Part shown: piece by piece, positions 31,752-39,464 of the stretch | Layout of the letters: every line of letters begins with the position of its first letter | Numbering within the stretch: the stretch's first letter is position 1 | Source of the DNA: CBDFGT01 sp965247225 | GTDB taxonomy: Bacteria > Pseudomonadota > Alphaproteobacteria > Rhizobiales > Rhizobiaceae | Direction: 5' to 3' | Length of the DNA stretch: 48,556 nt | Assembly: GCA_965247225.1 (NCBI GenBank) | Contig: CBDFGT010000038.1 | Span: 1 to 48,556, forward strand | The notes under the pieces: model-generated | The model's database searches: none | Told to the model about the DNA's origin: nothing | What the model saw: only the letters and a program-made list of their open reading frames with translations | Position numbers and translations under genes: made by a program

Positions 31752-32570
31752 ATGGGTTTTTCCGGCAAGGGTCCGATTGTTCTCGTCGGTGCCGGCAATA
31801 TGGGCGGTGCCATGCTGACCGGCTGGCTGAAAAACGGTTTGCCGGGCAAGGGGTTTCTGGTGATCGATCCCGGCCCGTCTGCTGCGATGATGGCGCAGAT
31901 GGAGGGGGCCGGTGTTTCCTGGTCCAGAACTGCTCCCGAGGGTGTTGAGGCTCAGGTTCTGTTTCTGGCGGTCAAGCCGCAGGTCATGGGCGATGTGCTG
32001 CCGCCTCTCAAAAGCCTGGTCGGGCCTGATACGGTGGTTGTGACGGTTGCTGCCGGAAAGACACTGGCCTTTCTGGAAAGCCATCTCGGGGCGGCTGCCA
32101 TGGTGCGGGCCATGCCGAACACCCCGGCCATGGTGGGCCGCGGTGTCACCGGTGCCCATGCCAATGCGCGGGTTGATGCAGATCAAAGACAGCTTGTGCA
32201 TGATCTGCTCAAGGTGAGCGGTCCGGTGGAATGGGTTGACAGCGAGCGCGATATCGATGCCGTGACCGCCGTATCCGGTTCCGGCCCGGCCTATGTTTTT
32301 CTTCTCGCCGAATGCATGGCAGAAGCAGGCCGAAAGGCGGGCCTGCCGGCGGACCTCGCCATGCGGCTTGCGCGGGAAACCGTCTGCGGGGCTGGAGAAT
32401 TGCTTTTCCAGTCCCCGGACGACGCTTCGCAACTGCGCAGGAACGTGACCTCGCCGGGCGGAACAACGGCTGCGGCCCTTGCCATACTGATGGCGGAGGA
32501 TGGCATGCAGCCCCTGTTTGACCGGGCGATTGCCGCCGCACAAAAGCGTGCGCAGGAACTTGCAGGTTGA
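31752..32570 (+). CDS. proC: pyrroline-5-carboxylate reductase
   Basis: Last step of proline synthesis: NAD(P)H reduction of pyrroline-5-carboxylate, cytosolic. 272 residues, normal. Seen: the Rossmann loop VLVGAGNMGGAMLTGWL at 10-26, FLAVKPQVMGDVL, VRAMPNTPAMVGRGVTG, and the C-terminal dimerisation helix signature from LRRNVTSPGGTTAAAL. VSGSGPAYVFLL is also typical. It follows the YbjN-like gene by 2 bases and precedes csaA by 3, so the three form one operon. Intact. Confidence 0.96.
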   Translation: MGFSGKGPIVLVGAGNMGGAMLTGWLKNGLPGKGFLVIDPGPSAAMMAQMEGAGVSWSRTAPEGVEAQVLFLAVKPQVMGDVLPPLKSLVGPDTVVVTVAAGKTLAFLESHLGAAAMVRAMPNTPAMVGRGVTGAHANARVDADQRQLVHDLLKVSGPVEWVDSERDIDAVTAVSGSGPAYVFLLAECMAEAGRKAGLPADLAMRLARETVCGAGELLFQSPDDASQLRRNVTSPGGTTAAALAILMAEDGMQPLFDRAIAAAQKRAQELAG

Positions 32571-32573
32571 GCC

Positions 32574-32915
32574 ATGTCAGACACGATCACCTGGGCAGAT
32601 TTTGAGAAGGTTGATATCCGCACCGGAACGGTTGTGTCTGTGGAACCCTTTCCGCAGGCCCGCAAACCGGCCTGGAAGCTGACCATCGATTTCGGCCCGG
32701 AGATCGGCACCAAACGGTCCTCCGCGCAGATTACCGTGCATTATACGCCGGAAACGCTTGTCGGCAGGCAGGTTCTGGCCGTTGTCAATTTCCCGCCTCG
32801 CCAGATCGGCCCGTTCCTGTCAGAGGTTCTGACGCTGGGCTTTGAAGACGGTGAGGGTGCCATTGTACTGGCCGGCGTGGAACGCGATGTGCCGGATGGC
32901 CGGAAACTGTGCTGA
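32574..32915 (+). CDS. csaA: CsaA-type tRNA-binding protein
   Basis: A 113-residue OB-fold protein of the CsaA family (like the C-terminal domain of MetRS and Arc1p), binds tRNA and may have a chaperone or export role. Seen: FEKVDIRTGTVVSVEPFPQA, KLTIDFG, SSAQITVHYTPETLVGRQVLAVVNFPPRQIGP (split over residues 48-78) and a short C-terminal tail ending GRKLC. Normal length. It is the third gene of the operon with proC and ends one base before the convergent antitoxin gene, with no room for a terminator. Confidence 0.92.
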   Translation: MSDTITWADFEKVDIRTGTVVSVEPFPQARKPAWKLTIDFGPEIGTKRSSAQITVHYTPETLVGRQVLAVVNFPPRQIGPFLSEVLTLGFEDGEGAIVLAGVERDVPDGRKLC

Positions 32916-33260
32916 TCAGGCGGCTGTCTGGATATCAAACTCCACATGTATCCGATCATATGGGAAGCTGATTCCGTCAGACGTTGTGGTTACAATGCCA
33001 GCTTTCAGCAATGCGCCTATATCGGAATGAACACCCTTGTAGTCGCGTTCAACACGTCTGGCGATTTCCCTTATGGCCAGTGGTGGCTGCCCGCACAGTG
33101 CCCTGATGATGGCAATGCGCTTTGGTGTCAGTGTCCGGCTCATGAGTTCCCATGTTGCAAAGGAAACCGCTGGTGCAAGCTGTCTGCCTTTTGCCATGGC
33201 GGCTGACATGACAGCAAATGCATCTTGCGCTGTCTCGACCTTAAATGTGACTGTTTTCAT
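32916..33260 (-). CDS. HVO_A0114-like winged-helix antitoxin, partner toxin broken
   Basis: A 114-residue DNA-binding protein with a winged helix near residues 50-85 (LTPKRIAIIRALCGQPPLAI then REIARRVERDYKGVHSDI). This is the antitoxin-type regulator found with DUF6516 toxins. Start choice: ATG at 33260; the frame is open 28 codons further, but that part overlaps the toxin. The gene overlaps the 3' end of its toxin by 20 bases, the normal coupling. The toxin is disrupted (next entry), so this gene is now an orphan antitoxin. It converges on csaA. The family assignment is from likeness in memory, not a search. Confidence 0.75.
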   Translation of the reverse strand: MKTVTFKVETAQDAFAVMSAAMAKGRQLAPAVSFATWELMSRTLTPKRIAIIRALCGQPPLAIREIARRVERDYKGVHSDIGALLKAGIVTTTSDGISFPYDRIHVEFDIQTAA

Positions 33261-33642
33261 CAAGCCATTCCCTGATACTGCTTTCAAAATCCGCAAGAAG
33301 CTGTTGTGGATCGCTGAAATGATACGGTTTTTCCTGTTTTCCAATGTGCAAATGATCGCCTTTTTCCGGCCTCATTATCATATCTGAGCACGCATATATT
33401 GTCTGCCACCAGCGCAAGTCGATATTTATATGGGTGTTTGCTGCCTTTGACCGGCTGGGGGACTTTCCTAATGCGTGTCGCGCAAAAATGTGTAGCGGTT
33501 TTGCGATAACGACACGCATAAAAACAAAGACTTAAAGCGTGGAAAGCAAATCAGAAAGATCGCAACACGCTTTAAGCACAAGCTCTGCAAAAACGGCATC
33601 TGAATATACAATCCTCTGGTCCGGATGCAAAATTGCCTTCAT
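33241..33642 (-). pseudogene. DUF6516 (TumE-like) toxin, disrupted by a palindromic repeat and a frameshift
   Basis: Three pieces of one toxin-like protein occur in order. The start is MKAILHPDQRIVYSDAVFAE then LVLK, from 33642. The middle, VPQPVKGSKHPYKYRLALVA then DNICVLRYDNEAGK, is in another frame; the end is GDHLHIGKQEKPYHFSDPQQ then LLADF, in a third. Start and middle are separated by a repeat element (33470-33577), which supplies a stop codon. Middle and end are separated by a +1 shift in a run of five bases (33361-33365, A's on the coding strand; four would be in frame). Without both changes the protein would match DUF6516, usually paired with the neighbouring winged-helix antitoxin. 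The toxin is therefore inactive. Confidence 0.75.
33470..33577. repeat. composite palindromic repeat inserted in the toxin gene
   Basis: Two hairpins in a row. The first is ATGCGTGTCG (33471-33480) with CGACACGCAT (33510-33519), and inside it GCAAAA with TTTTGC. The second is CTTAAAGCGTG (33531-33541) with CACGCTTTAAG (33566-33576). Both stems are perfect. Such elements are frequent in Hyphomicrobiales genomes as far as I recall. Its placing inside a coding frame shows that it moved or was inserted. Confidence 0.8.
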
Positions 33643-33685
33643 ATGCTGAAAGATAGCATATCTTTTGCTGATGTAAACACATCCA

Positions 33686-35071
33686 TCACGCAGGAATACG
33701 TATTGTGGCCCGGAGGCCGCCGAGCGGGCTGTCTGCCAGGGTGACATTGCCGCCGTGGCTGCGGGCAATGTCGCGGGCAATGGCAAGGCCAAGGCCGGTG
33801 CCGGACGCATTGAGGTTGCGGGCTGCATCCAGCCGGAAAAACGGCTTGAACACGTCCTCGCGATAGTCTTCGGGAATGCCCGGTCCATCATCATCAAAAT
33901 GCACTGTCAGCCATTTGGCCGAGTGCCGGGCCACCACAGACAGACTGTCGGCATGGGCCCAGGCATTGGAGGCCAGATTGGAAAACAGCCGCAGGAAGGC
34001 GTTGGGCCGCACCTCGATGATATCATCACCCTCGATCGAAACGGTGAGTGTTTTTTCCAGAAGGTCTGCCTCCTGCTGCAGCCGGTTTGCCAGATCGCTG
34101 AGCCGCAATGTGCCGACATCCTCCTCCGCCTCGCCACGGGCAAAGGCCAGATAGCCTTCCAGCATGGACTGCATGTCTTCCACATCCTCGTTCAGGCCAT
34201 CCAGCCCCCTGTCATCTCCGGCCAGCGCCAGTTGCAGCTTGAAACGGGTGAGGATGGTGCGCAGATCGTGGCTGACACCGCTCAGCATGGCAGTGCGCTG
34301 CTCGATCTGCCGCTCGATGCGCTCACGCATCAGCAGAAAGGCAAAGCCTGCACGCCGGACTTCCACGGCACCGCGCGGCGCAAAATCCTCCGGCATTTTC
34401 TGGCCCTTGCCGAAGCTTTCGGCAGCTTTTGCCAATTGCAGGATCGGGCGGATCTGGCCGCGCAGGAACAGGGTGGCAATCCCGATCAGCACCAGGGATG
34501 TGCCGACCATCCACATCAGGAAAATATCGCTGTTGGAGGCATAGGCCTGGCTGCGCGGGGCCAGAATGCGCAGAATCCGGCTGTCATCGATCTTCACCCG
34601 GATTTCGACCAGATTGCTGTCTCCGACCGTGTCGATCCAGAAGGGCCTGTTGATCTGGGTGATGATTTCGTTGCTCAGGAACTGGTCGAGAATCGAGAAA
34701 AACGGTTTGGGGCGCGGCGGCGGCAATTGCTCGCCGGTATCGACCGAAACAATCAGGTTCAGCCGGTCTGCGGCAATGCGGATCAGTTGTGCATAGTCGG
34801 CATCCTGCGGATAGGTCTCCATCACGTCAATGAGGGCGGCAATGTCGCGGGTGACGGCGGTGGACAGGCGTTCGGTCACCGTTTGCCAGTGGCGCTCCAT
34901 GAAGACAAAGGCGACGACCGACTGCAGGATCACCATCGGCAGGATGATGATCAGCAGGGAGCGGGCATAAAGGCCCGAGGGGGTGCGGCGTCTCAACCAG
35001 ACGGCAAAACGCCGCCAGCCCCAGAGCAGCGACCGTTGCAGTCCGGCAAGGGCTTCACGCCAGCCCATCAT
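33686..35071 (-). CDS. EnvZ-type sensor histidine kinase
   Basis: A 461-residue inner-membrane sensor kinase. Two membrane segments (about 39-58 and 183-203) flank a 125-residue periplasmic sensor domain. Then come a HAMP linker with RGQIRPILQLAKAAE at about 204-218, the dimerisation helix with MLSGVSHDLRTILTRF (phospho-His 268), and the ATP lid (N box SNLASNAWAHA, G1 DDDGPGIP, G2 GTGLGLAIARDIA, G3 GGLRATI). All catalytic motifs are present. The signal is unknown; EnvZ/OmpR relatives respond to osmotic or envelope stress. Its ATG overlaps the regulator's stop, so the two are coupled. The broken toxin gene follows it on the same strand, 43 bases on. Confidence 0.93.
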   Translation of the reverse strand: MMGWREALAGLQRSLLWGWRRFAVWLRRRTPSGLYARSLLIIILPMVILQSVVAFVFMERHWQTVTERLSTAVTRDIAALIDVMETYPQDADYAQLIRIAADRLNLIVSVDTGEQLPPPRPKPFFSILDQFLSNEIITQINRPFWIDTVGDSNLVEIRVKIDDSRILRILAPRSQAYASNSDIFLMWMVGTSLVLIGIATLFLRGQIRPILQLAKAAESFGKGQKMPEDFAPRGAVEVRRAGFAFLLMRERIERQIEQRTAMLSGVSHDLRTILTRFKLQLALAGDDRGLDGLNEDVEDMQSMLEGYLAFARGEAEEDVGTLRLSDLANRLQQEADLLEKTLTVSIEGDDIIEVRPNAFLRLFSNLASNAWAHADSLSVVARHSAKWLTVHFDDDGPGIPEDYREDVFKPFFRLDAARNLNASGTGLGLAIARDIARSHGGNVTLADSPLGGLRATIRIPA

Positions 35072-35769
35072 TCAATGCCCAGCCGGTAACCGATTCCGCG
35101 AACGGTCTGCAGCCATACGGGATTGGCCGGATCGCTCTCGATCTTGCGGCGCAGACGGTTGATCTGGACATCGATGGTGCGTTCGCCGATTTCCGGATCA
35201 TTGCCGACCAGTTCATGGCGCGGCACGGTTTCGCCAGCCCTGAGCGCCAGCAGGATCATGATTTCCTGTTCACGGTCGGTCAGCCGGATGTTTTCAGAAG
35301 CGCGTTTCAGCTCCTTGCGGGTGATGGAAAACGAGAAGGGGCCGAACATGACCTGCTCGATTTTGGGCGCTTCCTGGGATGCATTGCGCCGCAAAATATT
35401 GTTGATGCGCAGTACCAGTTCCCGCGGCTCGAAGGGTTTGGCAAGGTAATCATCGGCACCGGCCTCCAGCCCGTCGATGCGCGCGCCGGCTTCCGCAAGC
35501 GCTGTCAGCATGAGAATGGGCACAGAGTGGCTGTCGCGCAGGCTTTTCGTCAGGGACAGGCCGGTTTCTCCAGGCATCATCACGTCCATGATGATCAGGT
35601 CAAAATCGAGGCTTTCCAGCTGGCGGCGTGCCGTGCCGGCATCGCCCGCCACGGTGACACGGAACCCCTGTTCCATGAGATAGCGGTTCAAAAGCTCGCG
35701 AATGCGCCTGTCATCATCGACAATCAGAATATGGGCTGCATCATCTGCTGGCGTTGCAATCGCGTTCAT
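35068..35769 (-). CDS. OmpR-type response regulator
   Basis: A 233-residue regulator with an N-terminal receiver (HILIVDDDRRIRELL, phospho-acceptor Asp62 in LIIMDVMMPGETG, LMLTALAE, and YLAKPFEPREL with the Lys) and a C-terminal winged helix (RLTDREQEIMILLALRAGE, TIDVQINRLRRKIESDPANP, VRGIGYRLGIE). Start choice: ATG at 35769 behind AGGA with an 8-base spacer; ATG 35778 has no site, and the upstream frame belongs to the overlap with marR. The start overlaps the marR 3' end, and the stop overlaps the kinase start (ATGA). The three genes form one unit. Targets unknown. Confidence 0.92.
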   Translation of the reverse strand: MNAIATPADDAAHILIVDDDRRIRELLNRYLMEQGFRVTVAGDAGTARRQLESLDFDLIIMDVMMPGETGLSLTKSLRDSHSVPILMLTALAEAGARIDGLEAGADDYLAKPFEPRELVLRINNILRRNASQEAPKIEQVMFGPFSFSITRKELKRASENIRLTDREQEIMILLALRAGETVPRHELVGNDPEIGERTIDVQINRLRRKIESDPANPVWLQTVRGIGYRLGIE

Positions 35770-36292
35770 CGGATTCATCCTGTTGTGTCTGGTTGCCGCG
35801 CATGCCGGAAAGGAACTGCAAGACCGCCTCTCGCGCTTCCGGCCGGGCATTGGCAAAGGCCCGCTTTATGCGCTGGGATTGCGGGCGGGCAAGCGCAAGG
35901 GCAAGCTGGCGGCCGGATTGTGTGGGATAGAGCATGCGTTGCCGCCTGTCCTCCGGTCCCGCTACCTGGCAGATATAGCCCGATTCCAGCAACTGTTTCA
36001 AAACCCGCGCCAGACTCTGCTTGGTAATGTTGAGCGTCTCCAGAAGATCGGCCACTGTCATGCCGGGTGTGCGGTTGACAAAATGGACAACCCGGTGGTG
36101 GGCACGGCCCATGCCACCCTTTTCCAGAATGGCATCGGGATCGGAAATGAAATCGCGATAGGCGAAAAAAAACAGCTCGATGGTTTCAAAATCCATGCCG
36201 TCCGGTGCCGGGGTCTGTGTGGCCATGGGCTCGGTCAGCGGCTCCGGTGCCGCCCTGTCTGAACCGGATGCTGTTCTGCCCTTGACCGCCAA
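35741..36292 (-). CDS. MarR-family transcriptional regulator
   Basis: A 183-residue winged-helix regulator. The core is FAYRDFISDPDAILEKGGMG (N-terminal dimer helices), RAHHRVVHFVNRTPGMTVAD, LLETLNITKQSLARVLKQLL (recognition helix) and GYICQVAGPEDRRQRMLYPT (wing with the DxRxR motif). The 30-residue N-terminal tail is low-complexity. Proposed start is the TTG at 36292 behind AAGGGA; an internal ATG at about 36226 is a second choice. The gene overlaps the response-regulator gene by 29 bases, so it is probably translated in the same message and may act with it. Confidence 0.85.
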   Translation of the reverse strand: MAVKGRTASGSDRAAPEPLTEPMATQTPAPDGMDFETIELFFFAYRDFISDPDAILEKGGMGRAHHRVVHFVNRTPGMTVADLLETLNITKQSLARVLKQLLESGYICQVAGPEDRRQRMLYPTQSGRQLALALARPQSQRIKRAFANARPEAREAVLQFLSGMRGNQTQQDESDERDCNASR

Positions 36293-36682
36293 TGCACTTT
36301 CCCTTGTTGTTATCCTGCGCCGGGTTTCCTGATCCGGGCTTTTGCCGGAAACTGCGTCAGTATTCCTGACTTGATTTTACGCCCTTGCCTGCGTGGCGTC
36401 CAGCAGAGTTTGCGCATGTCGGCCTGTTCCGGGCTTTCTGTCGGAGATCACAGGCTTTATGCACATGCGGCCCGCGAAATCTTAACAAAGCATGTGGGCA
36501 AAAAGCTCCGGGCCGGCCGCTGAAATATTATATTAACAATGAATAAAATAAAATGGCGCAATTTTCTGTTTGTTGTTGTCGCGGAGGTCCGCTCTGGTCC
36601 ATGCTGATTTCACAAGCCAGGGCGTGTCTTCGCAAGATCAGGATTGGTCCATCTTCAGGACGTGCAACAAGGGGGAATGTTC
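36293..36682. other. 390-base region upstream of marR and the small membrane gene
   Basis: Promoter region for two divergent units. It contains an AT-rich stretch around 36520-36552, a GCGGA/TCCGC inverted repeat near 36580, and TGGTCCAT twice, at 36595-36602 and 36645-36652, 50 bp apart. A GGGCGTGTCTTC at about 36620 resembles one end of the MITE at 7344 but has no partner. Nothing else recognised. Confidence 0.4.
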
Positions 36683-36808
36683 ATGCAGGTTGTCCAGCCG
36701 AATGATGCCGAAACAGTGACTGCCAGCCTTCGTCCCGTTGTTATTCTCTTTGCCTCAGCCAATATTCTTGTCACCGTGTTTTTGCTGGCCGTGTCCATTT
36801 TCCAGTAA
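36683..36808 (+). CDS. 41-residue single-span membrane protein
   Basis: MQVVQPNDAETVTASLRPVV followed by ILFASANILVTVFLLAVSIFQ: a short hydrophilic N-terminus and one hydrophobic segment to the C-terminal end. The ATG at 36683 follows AAGGGGG with an 8-base spacer; an ATG at 36677 in the same frame is too close to the site. No family is recognised. Size, topology and a strong ribosome site support a real small protein, perhaps a regulator of a membrane complex. It precedes the MBL gene by 112 bases on the same strand. Confidence 0.55.
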   Translation: MQVVQPNDAETVTASLRPVVILFASANILVTVFLLAVSIFQ

Positions 36809-36920
36809 ACCTGTTTCACGTCAAAGCGGGTTTTATGGTCAAAATCCGCAAGGCATGGTTTCGCACCCGCACGAAATCCGCTAATGCGGATGCTCCTGTT
36901 CACAAGGAAACGAGGCGCTC

Positions 36921-37565
36921 ATGGGCATGCTGCAGGCAGGTATTATTCCGGTTACCCGATTTGAACAGAATTGCACTGTGCTGTTCGACCAGGATACACG
37001 CGAGGGCGTGGTTGTCGATCCGGGCGGGGATGTGGATGTGATCCTGCGGACGATCGCTGAAAATGCTTTGTCCATCAAGGCCATCTGGCTGACGCATGGC
37101 CATCTCGATCATGCCGGTGGTGCGGCAGAGCTGAAGGAAAGGCTGGGTGTTGATGTCATCGGGCCGCACCGGGACGATCTGATGCTGCTGGAGCGCATTG
37201 AAACCCAGGCACAGTTCTATGGCATGGACGGCATGCGCAATGTCATCCCGGACCGGTTTCTCGAAGACGGTGACACGGTGTCTTTCGGGGAGCATGTTTT
37301 CGAGGTCTACCACACGCCCGGTCATGCGCCCGGCCATGTCATCTATTTCCACCGCCAGCAGAAATTTGCCCATCTCGGCGATGTGCTGTTCAGCGGCTCC
37401 ATCGGCCGCACAGACCTTCCCGGCGGCAACCATGCGCAATTGCTGGAAAGCATCAAGACCAAGCTCTTCCCGCTGGGTGATGATGTCGGCTTTCTCTGCG
37501 GACACGGGCCGGGCGGAAAGATCGGCGAGGAGCGCCGCACCAACCCGTTCTTGAAGGGGCTGTAA
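36921..37565 (+). CDS. metallo-beta-lactamase-fold hydrolase (glyoxalase II-like)
   Basis: A 214-residue MBL-fold protein of the glyoxalase II/YcbL branch, a cytosolic Zn- or Fe-dependent thioester hydrolase. Metal-ligand motifs are THGHLDHAGG (HxHxDH), TPGHAPGHVIYF (His), HLGDVLFSGSIGRTDLPGG (Asp bridging two metals) and CGHGPGG (last His). The N-terminal IIPVTRFEQNCTVLFD and EGVVVDPGGD are typical. It lacks the C-terminal substrate domain of full glyoxalase II, so the real substrate may be another thioester. GAGG-like AGGCGCTC precedes the start. A terminator follows the stop. Confidence 0.92.
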   Translation: MGMLQAGIIPVTRFEQNCTVLFDQDTREGVVVDPGGDVDVILRTIAENALSIKAIWLTHGHLDHAGGAAELKERLGVDVIGPHRDDLMLLERIETQAQFYGMDGMRNVIPDRFLEDGDTVSFGEHVFEVYHTPGHAPGHVIYFHRQQKFAHLGDVLFSGSIGRTDLPGGNHAQLLESIKTKLFPLGDDVGFLCGHGPGGKIGEERRTNPFLKGL

Positions 37566-37585
37566 AACGCCCGTTCTGAAACGAA

Positions 37586-37614
37586 AAAAGCGCGGGGAGG
37601 GAACCCGCGCTTTT
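37586..37614. terminator. bidirectional terminator between MBL gene and BA14K gene
   Basis: AAAAGCGCGGG (37586-37596) pairs with CCCGCGCTTTT (37604-37614) over a 7-base loop. The A and T arms serve both strands; the two genes converge on it. Confidence 0.92.
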
Positions 37615-37662
37615 CTGGAGGTCATGCTGTGGAACGTTTTGCCCTGATCAGATCAGATCCGG

Positions 37663-38176
37663 TCAGTTTGCCACGCAGAAATGGTCACGGCTGTCATAGC
37701 CGCGATAGGTTCCTGTGTCCGGGTTGAAGGACCGGTAGCGCTGTGAGCAATAGCGGAACCATTCGCGGGTCCAGGGCTCCACGCTGTAGGAAACCTGCTG
37801 ACGAACGACAACACGGGGGCGAACAATAACGCGCTGTTCATAACGTGGTGCCGTGCGATAGATCACGGTATTGCGGTCCTGATAATAGTTGTCCGGATAA
37901 TCATGGTTCTGGCTGTCATAGTCCTGATAGCCGCCGACCGGGCCGAGATAGGTGGACACCGGGTTCAATATACTGGCGGCGCGGCTGGTTATTGGCAATG
38001 GCACCGCCGATCAGGGCTCCGGCCACAAGGCCGATGGCACCGGCCGCCAGGGCGTCTCCGCCGTTGTCGCGGCGGTGGTGACGATAGAACTCGTCTGCCG
38101 ACGCTGTTGAAACCGATGTTGCAATTGTTGCAAATGCGGCAACAGAAAGAACGAATATTCTTGCAATCTTGTTCAT
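37663..38176 (-). CDS. BA14K-family secreted protein, apparent +1 frameshift
   Basis: A small secreted protein of the BA14K family (immunoreactive, lectin-like in Brucella). The first frame has a signal peptide (KIARIFVLSVAAFATIATSV, cleaved near ASADEF) and a Gly/Ala segment GAIGLVAGALIGGAIA. The second frame has the domain with PWTREWFRYCSQRYRSF then NPDTGTYRGYDSRDHFCVAN. They join if one base of the GGG at 37961-37963 is removed; the product is then 170 residues with no stop, reading YIEPVSTYLGPVGGYQ across the joint. A read error or a recent mutation would explain it. The mature protein is rich in Tyr and Arg. A CtrA-type box lies upstream. Confidence 0.8.
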
Positions 38177-38212
38177 GAGTTTTTCCTTTGCGTTCGGACG
38201 ATGATGCAGTGC

Positions 38213-38227
38213 TTAACCAATGATTAA
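38213..38227. promoter_or_regulatory. CtrA-type binding box
   Basis: TTAA-N7-TTAA (38213-38216 and 38224-38227, spacer CCAATGA) matches the consensus for the alphaproteobacterial cell-cycle regulator CtrA. It lies 37-51 bases upstream of the BA14K start and 121 bases before the divergent phosphodiesterase. Binding is inferred. Confidence 0.55.
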
Positions 38228-38347
38228 GGCAGGATTAACGCAGGCAAGCTGAATGCAATCTGAACGCCTTGGCAAAGCCCATAAATTTGTTATGCAGGTG
38301 CATTATATCCAACTCTTGATCCCATCTTTTTCAAACGGAGCGACCAT

Positions 38348-39169
38348 ATGACGAAACCAACCATTCTGATCGTGCTCGATGGCCTGCGATACGATTGCGC
38401 CCGGCTGGATCTCGGCTATATGGAAGCCCTTGTGCGGGCGGGGGATGCGCAGGTCTACAAGGTTGACAGCCAGTTGCCGTCGATTTCGCGTCCGCTCTAC
38501 GAAACATTGATGACCGGATTGCCGCCGGTGGAGCATGGCGTGGTCAGCAATGCTGTCGTGCGCCTGTCGGAACGGCCCAATGTGTTTTCGCTTGCCCGTT
38601 CTGCCGGTCTGAAAACAGCCGCCGCAGCTTACAGCTGGTTTTTTGAGCTCTATAACCGTGCGCCTTTCACGCCGGATGACCGGCGTATCGAACATTCTGA
38701 AGGCGGTATCCAGTTTGGCAGCTTTTACTGGGATGATACCTATCCTGACAGTCACCTGTTTGCCGATGCGCATGATCTTGTCCTGCGCTACAGGCCGGAT
38801 TTCATGGTCCTGCATTCGATGAATATTGATGATACCGGCCACAGGCACGGCGGCGCGTCACCGGCCTACCGCAATGCCGCCCGCATGGCCAGTCATCTTC
38901 TGGCGCTGGCGGTTCCCCGGTGGCGTGCGCTTGGCTATACCGTGCTGGTCACCAGCGATCACGGCATGAGCGATGACGGCAATCATGGCGGCACGCACCC
39001 GGACGAGGCAACCGTGGCGTTTTACACGATCGGCACAGACCAGTTTACCTGTGATGCCGGTGCGCCTCTCCAGCAAACCGAAATTGCCGGGCTGATCTGC
39101 GAACTTCTGGCCATCCGCCAGCACGGCCTGCCTGTTCCGTCGGGCATTTTGCGCGCACAACAGGCCTGA
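38348..39169 (+). CDS. alkaline phosphatase-superfamily phosphodiesterase/nucleotide pyrophosphatase-like
   Basis: A 273-residue metalloenzyme of the alkaline phosphatase/NPP superfamily, without a signal peptide and so cytosolic. Seen: ILIVLDGLRYDCARLDLGYM (first metal Asp), LPSISRPLYETLMTG (the nucleophile Ser/Thr loop), VLHSMNIDDTGHRHGG (Asp and His metal ligands) and TSDHGMSDDGNHGGTHPDE (Asp-His pair and His). This fits type I phosphodiesterases that act on nucleotides or phosphonates; the substrate is unknown. Normal length for the short bacterial group. A 17-bp-stem terminator follows. Confidence 0.88.
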   Translation: MTKPTILIVLDGLRYDCARLDLGYMEALVRAGDAQVYKVDSQLPSISRPLYETLMTGLPPVEHGVVSNAVVRLSERPNVFSLARSAGLKTAAAAYSWFFELYNRAPFTPDDRRIEHSEGGIQFGSFYWDDTYPDSHLFADAHDLVLRYRPDFMVLHSMNIDDTGHRHGGASPAYRNAARMASHLLALAVPRWRALGYTVLVTSDHGMSDDGNHGGTHPDEATVAFYTIGTDQFTCDAGAPLQQTEIAGLICELLAIRQHGLPVPSGILRAQQA

Positions 39170-39175
39170 CCCATG

Positions 39176-39220
39176 ATATTCAAAAACCCGGTTCAGGCAA
39201 CTGACCGGGTTTTTGAATAT
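39176..39220. terminator. bidirectional terminator between phosphodiesterase and cold-shock gene
   Basis: ATATTCAAAAACCCGGT (39176-39192) pairs perfectly with ACCGGGTTTTTGAATAT (39204-39220), a 17-bp stem with an 11-base loop. It separates the two convergent genes. Confidence 0.93.
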
Positions 39221-39248
39221 GGAATGCAAACACGACCGTTTATGGCAA

Positions 39249-39464
39249 TCAGCCAGAAACGCGCAGATTGACGGCTTTCGGGCCTTTGCCACGGCGGTCC
39301 GGTTCCGTATCGTAGCTGACCTTTTGATTTTCAGACAAACCGTTCAGGCCGGATGCCTGAACCGCAGAAATATGAACGAAGATATCCGCCGCACCATTGT
39401 CGGGCTTGATGAAGCCAAAGCCCTTTTCAGTGTTGAAGAATTTTACGATGCCAGTCTCGGCCAT
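39249..39464 (-). CDS. cspA: cold-shock protein, CspA family
   Basis: A 71-residue single cold-shock domain that binds single-stranded RNA and DNA and melts mRNA structure. RNP1 KGFGFIKP and RNP2 DIFVHISAVQ are present, after the usual MAETGIVKFFNTE start. Start choice: ATG at 39464 behind AAGGAC; the frame is open 48 codons upstream to 39608, but that part has no coding look and runs into the leader. A long leader with hairpins precedes it (see next), as is common for cold-shock genes. The species probably has several csp paralogues. Confidence 0.95.
   Translation of the reverse strand: MAETGIVKFFNTEKGFGFIKPDNGAADIFVHISAVQASGLNGLSENQKVSYDTEPDRRGKGPKAVNLRVSG

Noticed and set aside
36618..36650. 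A second copy of the MITE, suggested by GGGCGTGTCTTC
   Set aside because: Only one short end-like piece is seen, with no matching second end or TA duplication within several hundred bases.
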